Source: Dicaeum eximium (Eukaryota; Chordata; Aves; Passeriformes; Dicaeidae). From it: 64,000 bases of DNA. The stretch lies in the NCBI GenBank assembly GCA_013396995.1, contig VWZP01009170.1, positions 248,001 to 312,000 of the forward strand, given 5' to 3'. Shown in pieces: positions 1 through 13,469 of this stretch. The notes below the pieces were generated by a model. That model had not been told where the DNA came from, did not search any database, and saw nothing but the letters and a program-made list of their open reading frames with translations. The number at the start of each line of letters is the position of its first letter. Position 1 is the stretch's first letter. A program made the translations under genes and the position numbers.

Positions 1-3000
1 GTGCTAACATGTTTATATCCCAGTTTGTGGTCTGACACATTCTCTGACCATCTAGCCCAACACTTGCAGTATGTTTGCAGGGACATGAGGGAGAAGGTTA
101 CAAAAGCAAATTCTATCCTTCTAAGGGTTATGTGCCCAAGGCAGTCTCACCATCACTGCAGAAAGATGCTCCAAATTCCCTCAGTAAGGTTCTGTACAGA
201 ATAATGCAGGACAAGCATCTCCTTCCCTCTCTTCTCTCCTCCTTCCACCCGTCCTGGGACAACAGATGAAACTTAAAGAGATGAACCTTCTTAGTCTAAA
301 GCAGAGCAAACAGTCCCCAGAACGTGAAAGTGATGGAATTTGGAAAAAAACTTGAAATCTTCATAAATAAACATGAAAAAGGTGATCTGATAATAAAGGC
401 TTCATGCTTATGACTCTGAAGGCTGCCTCCAGCCCTAATGGGAAAGGTAATTTGCAGAAGCTAATTTTCTGGGTCTATTTCCAAAGAAAAACCATAAGAG
501 AACTGATTAGTTTTGCTGGTAATCTGTCAAAGCACAACTGGAGTGAAATCATTATTTCATGTAGGCCATCAAATAGTTTTCTCCACATTAATTCTCAGCC
601 ACCAGTGATGCTGGTTACATCTGAATCACTGACCTGGAAAAGCTCTGAAAGTTGCTGCCAATTCCCCAGAGCCATCCAGATTCCCAGTGAGAGACAATCG
701 TATGGGAGACCAATTAAAATAGCATCTGTGAATTAAAGAAATCTATAAAAAGCATCTATTTTTCTCTGCAATGTGCATGGAAATTAGCAGAGTATTTTTA
801 AATAAATGCCTGATGAACAAATAAGCCTCTCTGGGGAGGAGGGGAGTAGATAAACTTCCTGCATAAGCTTGGAATGATGAAAGAGTAAATGATTAATTGT
901 TGAAGGTTCCACTTGGTATAATTTGGGATTTTTGTGATTAAGATTGGTTTCAACTTTTTTACATAGTAAAAAAAATTAAAATCAAAATAATCTGAATGTC
1001 TGAAGAGCTAAACTGGCTTTTAAAAATGTCCCTGTTAAATACTTCTGGTATAATTTTTGTGTTTTCCACTTCAGTTTGGAGAATCCAAAATCTGTATGGT
1101 TTGAGGAACAAAAATTTCTGTTTCCCCATACAGCACTAGAGATCTTGTCATTACTTCCAGTTAAAAGAATGATGAAGGGTGTCATTTCTGTTTGATAGTA
1201 GTTTAGGATGGATTAACCTGCAGTAGTAAATCAAAATTCTGCAGACACCTTCAGGTATATAGATTATTTCTTTCTTTTTCTTGTGGTGATGCCTTTTGGT
1301 TGTTCCTTAGACTATGAGAACTTTCCTCGTTTTCATGTAGACTCACAAATTCATGGGTTTGATAATTTAGCTTAATTTTATTGCTGCTATATTTTATCAT
1401 CACTAACCTTAGGTTTTATAGATTTGATCAACTGCTATACAGAGGTAGGTTTTACATAGCCTCTATCAAAAATTGATTGGCACAGGAAAAAAGGGAGCTT
1501 TGACAGGAAAACTAAGCCTGTTCATACTCCAGTTTGTTTTCAAACTAAAATAGGCCTACTTTTACATAATTAAGTTAAACAATTTGACGTTATATCTCGT
1601 ATCTCATATCACTAATAATACAGGAGCAACAAATGCTCAGTATATGAAAGAATAAGCTTTGAATGTTCTGATGCAGAGCTGCAGGCATGGAAATGGACAG
1701 TTTGTGGTGATTGGCAAGGCAGGTGGTGAGCACAGGTGTTTCTGAAGCTCCTGCCTCTCTGTAGGTATTTGTCTTGCAACAGGCATTTGCCAATAAATCC
1801 GCTTGGATGGTGATCCTCACGAGCTCTAATTTTCTTCCCTGCTCTCTTGCTGTTTGCCAAAGATGCTTGGCCACTGCTTGCCAAGAGAGAGCAGTGCCCT
1901 GCAATATGGTCATGTGTGTTATGCACCTAGAGCTAAGGCCCAGGCAGGTCTGCAGCAGATTGTCCTGCTGCTTTTGGGGACCTCCAGAGCCTGCTGTGTG
2001 ACAGGTTTTCTGGGAGTTTGTCAGTGAACAGATTTGCCACCCACAAAAGTACAGGCTGCTTCATGCATGTCAGGTTACTTAATGTCAGATTTTCTGCTAG
2101 ACAAGATGAAGGATAAATTAATAGGTTTACCTTGAAAACATAGCTTTGCAAAAGTGGAAAATGTTATTTTTAAAACAACATGCGTGTTTCTGTATTGTTA
2201 GATTGCGGCTGCCCTAGACATTCTTGTGCTTTTAAGCAGATAATTGCGCTCTACAAACTTGGAAAGTTTCAAGACATGGCACAGGCAACCTGTCCATTTT
2301 CAAGCTATTATTTAATTAACTCTTCTTCCCCCTTATTAGATACTGGTTCTCGTAGTTTTGTTCACCAGAAACTATCATTCAACCTTATAGATAAGAACCG
2401 TGCTTAGACTATCATGTGGCCATTAATCTGCTAATGCTTATCCTTTTGGCAAAATGTTACTTTATCTCTGTTCTTCGCTGTAACATCTCAGTCTCTTTAC
2501 TTCCATCAAGCTCTTTATGGCACTCTCTAACAAGTTCTTAACTTTAACAGACTCTGGGTCTTTTTCATGCACCAGAGCCCAAAAACTTGGCACCAGTTTA
2601 GGTACTGAGCTGCACTCTTGGAAAGCTGTGCTCAAGTGGAGCACACGGAGCTGCTCTCAGCCTGGCACTGCCGTGGTGCTCTCCAGAGCTGTGTGTTGGA
2701 CTCCAAAGGTTGGCAGTGTAGACAGGGAACTGCTGTGTTACTCTCATGGACCTGCATGTGCAAACCTGTCACTGTCTGTGTGATGAATTACATCTCTCTC
2801 ATTCCATCTACCTTGGATGGAATTATCCATGAAAGGCACAAAACTTTGATGCCTTTCTGGCAGAACATTACGGTACTCCTGATGTGGTTGGGGTTAAACA
2901 TAGAAGCAAAATTGTAATAAAGCTCTTTGCTTTCTTCCCTTAATACTACAAACCTGTGCCTGCAATGAGTTCTGGATCAGGCTCTGTATTGCTCTCCTTG

Positions 3001-6000
3001 TGTATTTGTACACAGAGAATACTAGTATCAGCCTCTTGGTTATTCTCATTTTTTTCCACAAGTAGCAGAGAACTGGAAACGTTCCAGCGCTTGCTCTCAA
3101 CAACAACACATTTAACCAGTCTCTATTTGAACAGATTGTATCTCTGGAGTTTATTTGCTTTTTGCAGACATATTCTCAATTCTTTCCAGGTCTTAGCTAC
3201 CATTTGAGAAAGAGAGAAAAAAAGAAACACATTTTGATTACAGCTATTGATCTTATACTTTAATCTTTACTGCTCAGGTACAGGTACATGTTGCATACAC
3301 CTTGACAGACACTGGAGATTTATGGAGCTTGAAAGAATTAACCCTAAACTCGAGCTCTTGGTATTTTTTTACCCCCTCATTTAGGGTTTACTTTATTATT
3401 CAATGGATGGACTAAAACTAGGTCTCTCAAACTAATTCTTAAGAGCACATGTATAGAAATAAACCTATCATCCTATTTACTCAGGGGTGAAATCATATTG
3501 ACATTAATACTTCATAAGCAAAAACATATTCTGTGCATGGGTGATGTGTTAGTGCCCTAAATGAAAGGTAATTTTTTTGTCCCAAGTTTCAGAGCGAATT
3601 AAAGCTTATCCATGCTGACTGTTTTTGACTGATAGGAAGCCAAAATATAGATATTTTTACATTATTTCTGAAAGAGTTTTTCATAAAGGATTATATATTC
3701 TGTAGAGGTTTACTACTTATCCTGCAGCATTGCTTGTTATTCCTGACACTTTCTCCACCACATCATCTGCTTTTCCAGAGGGAAGGAGAAAACACCTTGT
3801 TTTGTGGAGAGCAGTGAGCAAGCTATGGGTGGCCAGGAAGAGGGCAAATACATTCATTTTGGCCCCCCACTCAGCTCTGTCTTTGTCCATTCTCCCTGCA
3901 TCTTTGCAATCAATAGCAAGGCTCTTGGGTCAGAGCTATCACAAGATATCTACCTTTGTAGAGTCTAAATAAATTAGATTCATGGTGTGTCATTGCTTGG
4001 GCAAGAGGAAATGCCACAGTACTATAAATGACTCCTGTTCATTGAACTGCTGTCACCCTGAAAGTGAGTCTTTTCCTTCACTTTATTCCTAGTCCTTCTC
4101 ATGGGACACAGTGATCACTCACTGTTCAAATAATCCATGCATAAAGTTAAAATCCAGACAGATAGATACCAGTATGGATTCAGCTCTCCAGTGGCACAAA
4201 TACCAATGTGCTTCCAGTAAAATTTCCTGAATAGACAGTGCTCATGACAAATCCTCCCTCCATATATGCTTCATGAATTCATCAACTTTCATTCCTTCTG
4301 GCAGTGGACCTATTTCTGCCCTCAAGGATCCATTTGTCTGGTTCTGACTGTTTTCAATAGATGTCACAGCTGGCCACAGAGAGCAGTGGATTTCTGACTG
4401 GAATACTCTTTTGGCTGCTTCTTCACCATTGCTTGGACTTAGATGAAACAGTCCTAAGGGACACCTGATCTCAACTGTTCCAAATCTTGACACGTGGACA
4501 TTTCCTAGAGGCATCTGAAGGTTTCCATGCTAAAGGGAAGCTGTCATACATGCTCCACAAACCTCATACCTTTTTCTGAATAGCAACATTGGAAATGTAC
4601 TTTGTTGTCCTGTGCCAACATGGCCCTGCAACAGCATTTGGGTCACATGAATGAGGTGTAAATGGCATGGGTAAGATAAACCCTTGGTTACCATGATGGC
4701 AAATACATTAGAAGAGTCTGAATAGAATCACCAATTCTGTGACATCTTCCCAGTCTGGCTTCCCCTTTCGAGTGTGCTTTGCACCTCATCCATCGCTGCT
4801 CACTCACAGTGTTATTTTCAGCTTTCCCAGGTTAAGGTAAACTCTGTCACCTCCATCCATTCTGTGAGGCTGTAATGACACTGCATTGCTTGTGCTTATG
4901 TGTTACTAGATCAGTCTTGAGTGCTGTTTTTTACCCTGAGTACAGCGCTGTACAGATTACCTCTCTAAAAACCCCACTGAGAATCCTGTATTCTGGAAAA
5001 GAAGGGAACAATCTGAACTAACCCCTGCCAGAAAAAATGCAAAACAGCCCAAAATGAGTGGAGGCTACAGCTAGTAAGTCTTTGCTGCTCCAGTCACCTG
5101 ACCAGCATTTCCAAAGTTTGCATTCCTAATCTTTGGATCTCAATCTGCAATCACCTTGGACGTGGATTCGGAGTAGACACTAATCAAGCACTATTGAGCA
5201 AAACCCATTGTAGGTGACTTGCTGAGCTGGAGCTCTGTTGCTTTCCATAATAGTCAGCACTGTGCTTCCAGAAGGCAGCAATAATTATTGTCTGATAGAT
5301 GGTATAATACACTTACATATTGATTTTCATAAGGTGGGAAGGATATAACTTTCGTTTTGATGTATTAGGAGTGCAGACTTAAAGAATTTCAGTGCCAAAC
5401 AGAAGCCTGACTAAGCACAAAATGTGGCTTGGGCCCTTCTTACTTTAAGGAACTGTCTGTTCTGAGGTGGTTTCACAGCAGCTGTTATTTATCAGTTTGT
5501 TGATCAGAATTAGACATCTGATAATGGAGCCATTTATTTGTAAAACCATCAGCAAGACTTCGAGACACTTGTTGATTTCTTTCCTTACTTGGACCATAAA
5601 ATTTTCCTCTAGAAGGACTTCTGCATGGACTAGAGTCCTCAGATGCATGTTGTGGAGTTTTAGTGAGTATTTATTTATGTCAGTAGTTGTCTCAGTTCTG
5701 TTAGTGGCCGTCCTGTGTAGGAGACAATCAAGGATGCTCCTGGTGAGAATGAGAGCTGTGCCTTTGAGAAAGGGGAAGGACACTCATTGGTGTGGAGGTT
5801 CCCAAAGAGTCATGAGAACTTCTGCCCTGCAGCACCACAGCAGGATTCAGGATTACTCTAATTCCCATTCAACTGATGTGAAATGCATGAACACAGATAC
5901 TTGTGCTGGTACTATTAAAAAGGTGATTTCCCCCCCAGACTGGCATTAGCATTCCAGCACAACTCTCTCATGTTTGCTGTTTATTAGCTTTATCTGCTCT

Positions 6001-6760
6001 TGCTTGAATACTTCTCTTGGATATGCATTTACTCTTTTACAACTTTCTTGGGGATGGTGACATTATTATAGAACTTTTTGCATGTTTTAGGAATTTAAAT
6101 AAATGGGGCTGGTATGAATTAACTTTCCAGTTTAGCAGAAGACACCTTACTGTGGATTTTCAGTTCTCATTAGTTGATCCAGCAAGGGAGCTTGTTTCCA
6201 TGTGACCTCTGTTGGATACTGCAGCCCAGCCATAGCTAGAAAAGTCCTTTTCATGTAGGAAGTAGTTAAGATGTGCATGTGTTGTTAGACATCCATGGCA
6301 CTTGATTAATTTATTACCATACTACCTGCCATCTCTCATGCCAGCAATAAATTTCACAATATCAGCTAAAGAACCCAAAAATAACAGACAAAATGCTGAA
6401 AAATTGAGATAAGGAGAACTTTTCACTCACAAAATTTCTGCTGTGTCAAGTGGACTATTGTGAGAAATATGTGTGGCAATTAAGAATTGGTAGAACGTTA
6501 TACTGCCCAAAGAAAAATTATTTTAATTACCATTATTCTCCAGTATTTTTTGAAAAGGGCATATTTGAATATTCCGAGAGATTCATACAGTTAAGTGCCT
6601 AGAGCCCTGACATGTTTAGAACTGATACTACACTCACATGCAATTTAATCTTTTTCATTTCAAGTTATCATTGAGGGATGTCATGCTTGTAAAGCCAGCA
6701 AAGTATATCTGCTGTGGCCTGCGGGGTGTGGAGAAAAAATGTATATATTTCATAAAAGTC
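1..6760. other. Non-coding stretch, no gene seen
   Basis: This is AT-rich DNA with stop codons in all frames and only short ORFs. The two longest lie opposite each other at 5445-5949 (112 codons on the minus strand, 160 on the plus). Neither shows a domain, a signal peptide or convincing splice sites. I see no repeat family here that I can name. Confidence 0.6.
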
Positions 6761-6902
6761 TGTGTATATGTATGGGTATGTATGTATATAGCTATATATG
6801 TGTGTGTATGTATATGTATGTATGTATATATACACATTTCATATATAGATATGTGTGTGTATATATGTATATATGTATATATTTTATATTATATTATTAT
6901 AT
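6761..6902. repeat. TATG/TGTA/TA microsatellite
   Basis: About 140 bp of interrupted TATG, TGTG and TATA units, ending in a TTATATTATATTATTATATG run. The mix of unit types points to an old, impure microsatellite. Two ORFs that read through it on opposite strands are low-complexity artefacts rich in Tyr, Ile and Cys. Confidence 0.9.
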
Positions 6903-9246
6903 GGAAGAAATGCATAAAATATTTAGCAGGAGCAATAGGAAGCTGACAGCCACCCTCACAGATGTGGTGGCAATAAAAGGTACTAATGTTGTTTCCCAGA
7001 GGCTGGAGTTACAACAATGGGTGAAGATATCTTAGTAGAACTTGGAAAATTCCAGATTTAATGTTATTGTTCCTATCTAAATTGTTGGAAAATATAGGTT
7101 TGTATGCTAATTCCATTTTTATCTTTGTCATTCTTTAATAGTTTGGAAATTCCAATCAGTGATCACTTTTCTCAGTTTTTCAACATCTGTTTTTTTAATT
7201 AAATCCCTGCGTGATTTACAGCTCATGCCTCATCAGCTTGTCCTCCAAACTGTTGTCAAAATCAGTTAATTTGTTGCTCTGTCTAAATAACTAAAAGGGA
7301 AGACAAAAAACCATAAAGCTTTCCTAATATTGTTTGATATGAACAGATCCAAAACAAAACAATGGTACCAAATCTAAAAACACTGGTAGTACTGTCTCTT
7401 TGCCTTTGATGGCTTGACATCTCAAACCCCTTGGTTATTCTTTTAAACACTGTACCATGTAGGCTTAATTTCCTTGTACAACCTGAACCATTTACCTAAA
7501 AAATATTAAAATATATTCTTGCAAGATTATGTTTGAGTGATAAGGTCGGTCGGCAGAAACCCCAACACCCAGCCTGGTTCATTCCATTTCTTCTTCTCCA
7601 AACCTTTGTGACAGGTTTGAACAGCAAAGGTATCTTTTCCAGGACAGCAGAGGTAGATGTCCATCTCCAAAATCACAAAAGATTTTGTAAGAAAAGCGTA
7701 CAGCTAGCTAGAGTTGAATATATACGAGTATATAGAGAAATGTCTTGCTTTCAAACACAAAGGCATTTCATCTCTTTGCCTTCTTTAATAGAAATGCTGT
7801 GCCTCGGCAAGATAATTTTTCTGTTTGTTTGTTTAACTTCTGCCAGTTGCCAGGGATTTTTTTCAATACCTATTATGTTTGTTTTCAGATTGTATAATAT
7901 TTCTTTTTGCATTAGGCTGTTCAATTATGGCAGGCACACAACAGCAGTACAGGAAAACAATAAAGAGATTTTCACAATGTGGGTAAAATATATAAAAAGA
8001 AATACTATTTTTCTTTTATTTTGCCTTTTATTAAGCCAGAAGTTTTCTCCAGGGGACAGACAAAAGAGATCCTCACAGTCTATTGCAATGTGTATTAGCT
8101 GGTTTGGTTCATCTTTCATTTTGAACTGGCTGTGGATAGAAATTGAAACCTTTCCAAGCAGCCTGGAATCTTTCAAGCCTCTCAAGACCTGAGCCTCCAT
8201 CTGCAGCTAATTTTGCAGATGATTCATCTCTTGTCTTCAAAGCTGATATGGGTGCAAATTATAATTGTACTAAGCCATCTCAAACTTTTGAGATGTTCAG
8301 CTGAATACAAATATGCATCTGTTTTCTTTACAACAGAATGAACCAAAACTTTGACACTTAATCCCCTGAGCTCTTAGAATACTGGGTGCTCTGTAGTTGT
8401 GAAAAACAGCCCAGTCATTTTCCCTGCTTTTCCATGACTCTTGATGTCCATACTGAGTGCCAAGTCCATCACAATCACAATTTCTCCAAGGGTACAGCAT
8501 TTGAATTGCATGATATAATGCAAAAGAGCATTTCAACAGATGCCCAAACTACAGCCAGAGCTGAACCAGCTGGCTGAATAATGCTGAGCCTACTCTGTGT
8601 GCTAGATGGTAAATCTTTGTCTAATATTGGGGAGCAGCTGGCTGTTCCACTGAACCCAGAGAAAGTTCCTTTCATATGAGGAGGAAAAAGGTGTTTGCAG
8701 CTTGGTCTGCAGTACACTGCCTTTCCTAACCTTGCCTTTCCAGCACCTTTCCAGTTTCCCCTTTGGTATTTAGTGTACTGCTGCCCCTGTCTCACCTGTG
8801 CTCTCAGGCATTGGCTAGGCAGAAATATCAGAACAATGCTTATGCAGTTTTAATGCCAAGTTTAGGGTCCACATCTACACTTTTAAGCAGGGTGAATCTC
8901 CACTTCATTGTCAACAGTGCCTGATCAGACCATTTAAAATGTTATTTTGGTTTTCACTCTTTACTTGTGTCACCTTCCTCTGTCAAATCTATTACACACC
9001 ACAGAAGGTCTGAACTCTTACCTCTTCCTTTCACTGTCACTTCTTGCAGGTGCTTTTCTCTGCTTTGGAGCTGCTCTTTCCCACAAGCTCTGTGTCCCCC
9101 TCAAAGGTGTGTCATGGACTGGCTCTCAGAGGTCTCTACCCCAACCTTCACCAGGATGCAGCCTGGTGCATCTGACATCTCTCTGATTCTGGCAAGGAGC
9201 AGCTGCTGGTGGGTCACTTTTCATACAGCTCTGCTGAAAAATTGAG
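6903..9246. other. Non-coding stretch with the window's longest chance ORF
   Basis: The ORF at 7533-8192 on the plus strand (219 codons) is the longest in the window. Its product is a mix of hydrophobic and basic residues with no repeated pattern, no ordered transmembrane topology and no motif I recognise. Its codon use looks like the surrounding AT-rich DNA. I treat it as a chance ORF. Nothing else in this stretch stands out. Confidence 0.55.
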
Positions 9247-9298
9247 AGTTTCTATCTATTATCTATTTTTTTATTTCTATTTATTAATCTATTAGTTT
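9247..9298. repeat. Degenerate CTAT/TTAT tract
   Basis: About 50 bp of imperfect TCTATTATCTATTTTTTTATTTC-like sequence built from CTAT and TTAT units. It looks like a decayed tetranucleotide microsatellite. Confidence 0.6.
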
Positions 9299-12200
9299 CT
9301 GTTGCAGGGTAGCTTTGACTCTTTCTGTTAGCTTTCAGGAGCAGAATGTTTTCAGCTTCTTCATGACCCTGTGTAATCTTAATTTTACACACTGTTCTTT
9401 TTTGAAAATGCTGTGGATTCCTTCGATGTCCTAAATGTCACTTCTAGTTTAGGCAGCCCTGTCTAAGCCACAGCAGATATTATCTGCTTCCTTGATGTTT
9501 GCTTTTGTGTTCTATGTACTAAATTCACAATAAGCAGTGAGGGATCTAAACTGGGCTGGGATGTGCAGTGTGAAACAGCTGGTGCTGAGGTTGTTCTCTC
9601 TCAAAGGATGTGTTGCACTGGAGTTGAATATTGTTTTATCTGGTGGTAGCATGACTCTGAACTGGCCACTACTGTTACCTGGAATGTATTGGACATTTTC
9701 TCAGGCATCATCTTCCAGTCCAGTACATTCCAAAGGGATGCAATTCCTGCACTTTGAGAAAATCCTGTGTTGGTAGGGTGAATTAAAACATGTAAGGACA
9801 GTTGGGAGATTAGTTTCAAGACAGTACCCAGATCCCATCTGGCAGAGTTAGAGGGTTGACTCAGAAATCCCCAGAAATGAAGGTGTGTGCAGGCTGGCAT
9901 GTATCCTTTAAAAGCCCACAGAAATAAGAAAGTACATATCTGCTCTGTTAATTCCTGTCCTGTGATGACCCACAGGGTGGGACTCTCTGGTCTGTACACT
10001 TGGCCCTTTTAAATAAGACAGTCTCTTTCTGCCCCAGGGCTAAGAAGTACCTGGATTTCTAGGTTGTTGGGGTGTTTTTTTTTTGTTTTGTTGGCCTTTT
10101 TTCCCCCTTCCTCCTGAGCTTTTCAGCTGCTAGAGATTTCCTTCACTTCCATGCTGCAGACAGCAATATCCCCTTTAGGGGTTATCAGAGAGTTTCTTGT
10201 CCCATTAATCAGGGATAGAGACTCCATATCAAACTGCCCTGTTGATTTTGTCACCACATCGATGGCAAGATCTTGGGCCACTTAAGCAGTCAGGTTGTTG
10301 CTTTGTAGTGTTTCAGCTGTTGAGCTCTTGCCTCCCATCTTGAGTGAGCCATTTTTATGCCAGGCTGTTCATTTACAGTAAATCATCAGAAAGTGATTGA
10401 GACAAAACAGATCTGCATGGAAACTACATGATCTGGGTTTGAAATTAATCTTTTCTGTACAGTCAGCCCCAAAACCAGCATGCTGGTAATACCTCACCTT
10501 TAGCACCTTTTTGTCAGCTTCAAATAATCCAAAGATCTTTGAGTTTCAATTGTATTTGTGTGTACTTTTGTTTCCATATATGCAGAAATATATGTGTTTT
10601 ATACCTTATGTGTGTTAAAGTGTGGCAAAATGGTTGTTTCTTTTTTAAAAATATACAGGAAGTATAGAAACATACTGATTTCACATATCTTTGTAGTTCT
10701 GTATAAAGCTTACAGCCAGAAAGCACTAGCACATAACAGTGAAATCAGAATGCAGAACAGAAACATTTTGTATTAACTTGTAGATTAAATTGGTTGCATA
10801 GCAAATTGTATTGCTGAGCTCTACATCTATTTGTGTTTCTGCAGTACAATATAACTTCTTAATTCACTCTGCCTCTGAGGAATGCCTCGTTCTACAGGAA
10901 AAATGATGCACTGAGTAGTTAGTCTTGAATCTGTTGTTGAGATTATTGACTTAAGGGAGGAGACAAAGGAAAAGGAGAGGGATCAAGGTGCTTTGGGAAG
11001 GAATGGAAAGGAGAAATAGAAAGGAGGCAAAAGTTGCTGGTCTGTTGCTCATATACCTGTGTTTTATGGGCACATATTAGGGATAGACACTCACCCTTAC
11101 TGCTCATGGAACCTGGAAGTGCAGCAAGCTCGCCTCTATCTGGCTAGTGCATTTGACAACTCCTAACATGTTTGTCACAAACTCTGTGAATGCTAAAAAG
11201 CAATAAGGTATTCAATATATGTTTTTCTATTGTGACTGCTGAGAAATAACAATAGGACTTTGCAAAAAAAAAAAAGCTTGCATAAATTGCTTCAGACCTC
11301 CTGCAGCAATAATTTCCTGCACTGTTTGGTGATTACTGAAAGGCTAAGCCAGAAAACAATATTCTGTTCTGTACAGACAAGAACAGACTGGGTGGGTTTT
11401 TTTGTGTGTCATAACATCCATTCTGTAACAGGCTGGAAAAATCTGCTGGAAAAAAAATTCTGATGAGGAAGAAAAGTTAGTTGGCTGAAAAAATGTTACG
11501 GAACAAACACACGCTCAATTTCGAAGCAAGTTCTTGTGCAGATGATAGACTGCCCTCAGTTGGTACACTTCACTTCTGCTGACAGAAGTCCTGCTGCAGC
11601 TTGCTTATAAAACATAGTGACAGAAGGCTCAGAACAGTCTTCCATGTTAACCCTAGTGAGTATGTGATGAAACCCCACCAAACCAGCATGATGTCATTTG
11701 TTCTGCATTCTCTATTCATCTGTACCTTGGTTCACACAGAGCTTATTGGAGGGAAACGCTTCCAAACCTCTTACAAAAATCTAGACAGCAGCTCTTGAAA
11801 TATGGCTGTGAATGTACATTACAGGGCTCCATTCCATTCACTGGCTTAGTTTGTGATCTTGTTGTTTGGTTCCCTTTTGAATAAAAAGGAAAAAAAAAAA
11901 ATTGATGTTTCCAAACCGCTATAAGGTTTGGTCACACAAAAAAAATACAATGCCATCAGAAGATAAACACCTCACAGAGCTCACTTCAGGACTCATTACC
12001 TTGACATCTTGTAGACAAGCAGCTGAAACCTATGAGATGAGCTGCTGTTTATGCCAGATCTGAAGCTCCTCCTCTCTGCTGTCAGTCTGATCAAGCATAA
12101 GTAATGTTGCATCGTGTCTTCTGCAGGGGGTGAGGGGTCAGTAAATTGGCTCTTCTTGCACTGGAATACATTTGGTTATGATCTGTTTCGAGCCTTACTC

Positions 12201-12610
12201 ATTTTTGGGAATGGGCCATGAGTAGCTGTAGGTTAGGCAATAATTTGCTGACAGACTGGCTGTCAGAATAATCCGTAATTATGTTTTTCTCGGCTCGACT
12301 CTGGTGTCTCAGCAGCTACTGTCAAGACCAGCCTTAGGTAGACAAATCACTGCTGTTGCACCATTGAAACCATTTTAAGTAACACCACCATTGCACCCAC
12401 AGCCTCCAAATGATGATACTGAGGTCAGCAGGTAGGGTGGCTGAGGAGGCACTTTGCATTTAGGAGCATTTGGTTGCTGCTTTTCAGGAGAGTCCATTGC
12501 TATACAGACCCAGGCTCTTCCTGAAACCTGAATTCAGTATGTTCACATCAAAATGTTCATTTAGGAGCATTGCAGTGGTCGGATAACAGCAGCTGGGCTT
12601 CTCTTCTATG
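9299..12610. other. Non-coding stretch, no gene seen
   Basis: Only short ORFs without motifs. There is a T/G-rich run at about 10061-10106 and an A run at 11890-11900. No identifiable mobile element. Confidence 0.55.
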
Positions 12611-12683
12611 TTTCCAGTGTGTTCTCTCATCTGACATTTCTCATAAAAAAATCTTTTTCACTCATCGAAATCAAATCTAGAAC
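12611..12683. repeat. Local duplication, copy 1
   Basis: This copy matches 13397-13469 in the same orientation. The two share the 17-base core TCTCATCTGACATTTCT and, further on, similar sequence around CTCATC.AAATC. By eye identity is roughly 70% over about 75 bp, with a 2-base gap. The origin is unclear: it may be a decayed dispersed repeat or an old local duplication. Confidence 0.5.
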
Positions 12684-13396
12684 TAAACACAATCCCCATC
12701 TGTCACAATATCAAATCAGGTGTAACCTCCTTAGTCCCACTGTCTCAGAATGGGAAGAGTTACTCTATGGATATAGAAGACCATTATTTCAGATATCCCA
12801 ATCATTCCCACCATGAGATCTTATGACATGAACCCAAGAGTTTGTCATGTTGGGAACTAATTGGCTGCCTGCTGTCATGCAGGAAAGGGGGTTTCAGGGG
12901 GAAGAGATCATGATCTAGTTTGATGTGAACAACTGAACTTCCAGCAGTTCCTCTGGCCTATCAGCCTTGGAGGGAGATAACAAGGTTTTCTTTTTGGTAC
13001 CTTCTTCAATGCATAAAGCAAGATGTATAGCAATGGGGAAAACCACTCTGAATTACTGCCTTGAGAAAGACAGATTATGCATCCACATTACACTGCTAAT
13101 AATTTTACTTAGTATGAAATCAACAGGTTTATATCACCACTGTGTTTTCTTCTCTTACTGAGAAAACACTGATGTTGTGATCAGCCAGTGGTGGTTACTT
13201 CACTGTGTAAAACTGATTCTTAACATATGAGCAAATTGCTGTAAAAGAAGTCTACAACTTTTTAATATCTTCTTTCTCTTTGCTCAATATTAGCCTTTTA
13301 GGTAAAATCTTGTTCTGATCTGAGGACAGCAATCAGTAATGATGAATAAGCTGGTGTGTATGTAATCTTTCCATTTTGCAGCATAAGTCTGCTGTC
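12684..13396. other. Spacer between the two duplicated segments
   Basis: About 700 bp of AT-rich DNA between the duplicated segments. It has no coding signal and no nameable repeat. Confidence 0.5.
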
Positions 13397-13469
13397 TTTT
13401 CAGTTTGCTTTCTCATCTGACATTTCTTAGAAATGTTGCTTTCTCTCATCTAAATCCAGTCTGGAGCTA
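13397..13469. repeat. Local duplication, copy 2, with a perfect inverted repeat
   Basis: Partner of 12611-12683. Within it, positions 13420-13436 form ACATTTCT-T-AGAAATGT, an exact 8-base inverted repeat around one T. This contains TTCTTAGAA, which fits the TTCN3GAA consensus bound by STAT proteins. Copy 1 has lost the second arm. Confidence 0.5.

Noticed and set aside
6638..6946. Tyr/Ile/Cys-rich ORFs through the TATG repeat
   Set aside because: Direct translation of a microsatellite.
7533..8192. Longest ORF in the window (219 codons, plus strand)
   Set aside because: No recognisable domain, low-information mix of Phe/Ile/Leu and Lys/Arg, composition like its flanks, and no splice or promoter context. 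ORFs of this length occasionally occur by chance in 64 kb of AT-rich DNA read in six frames.
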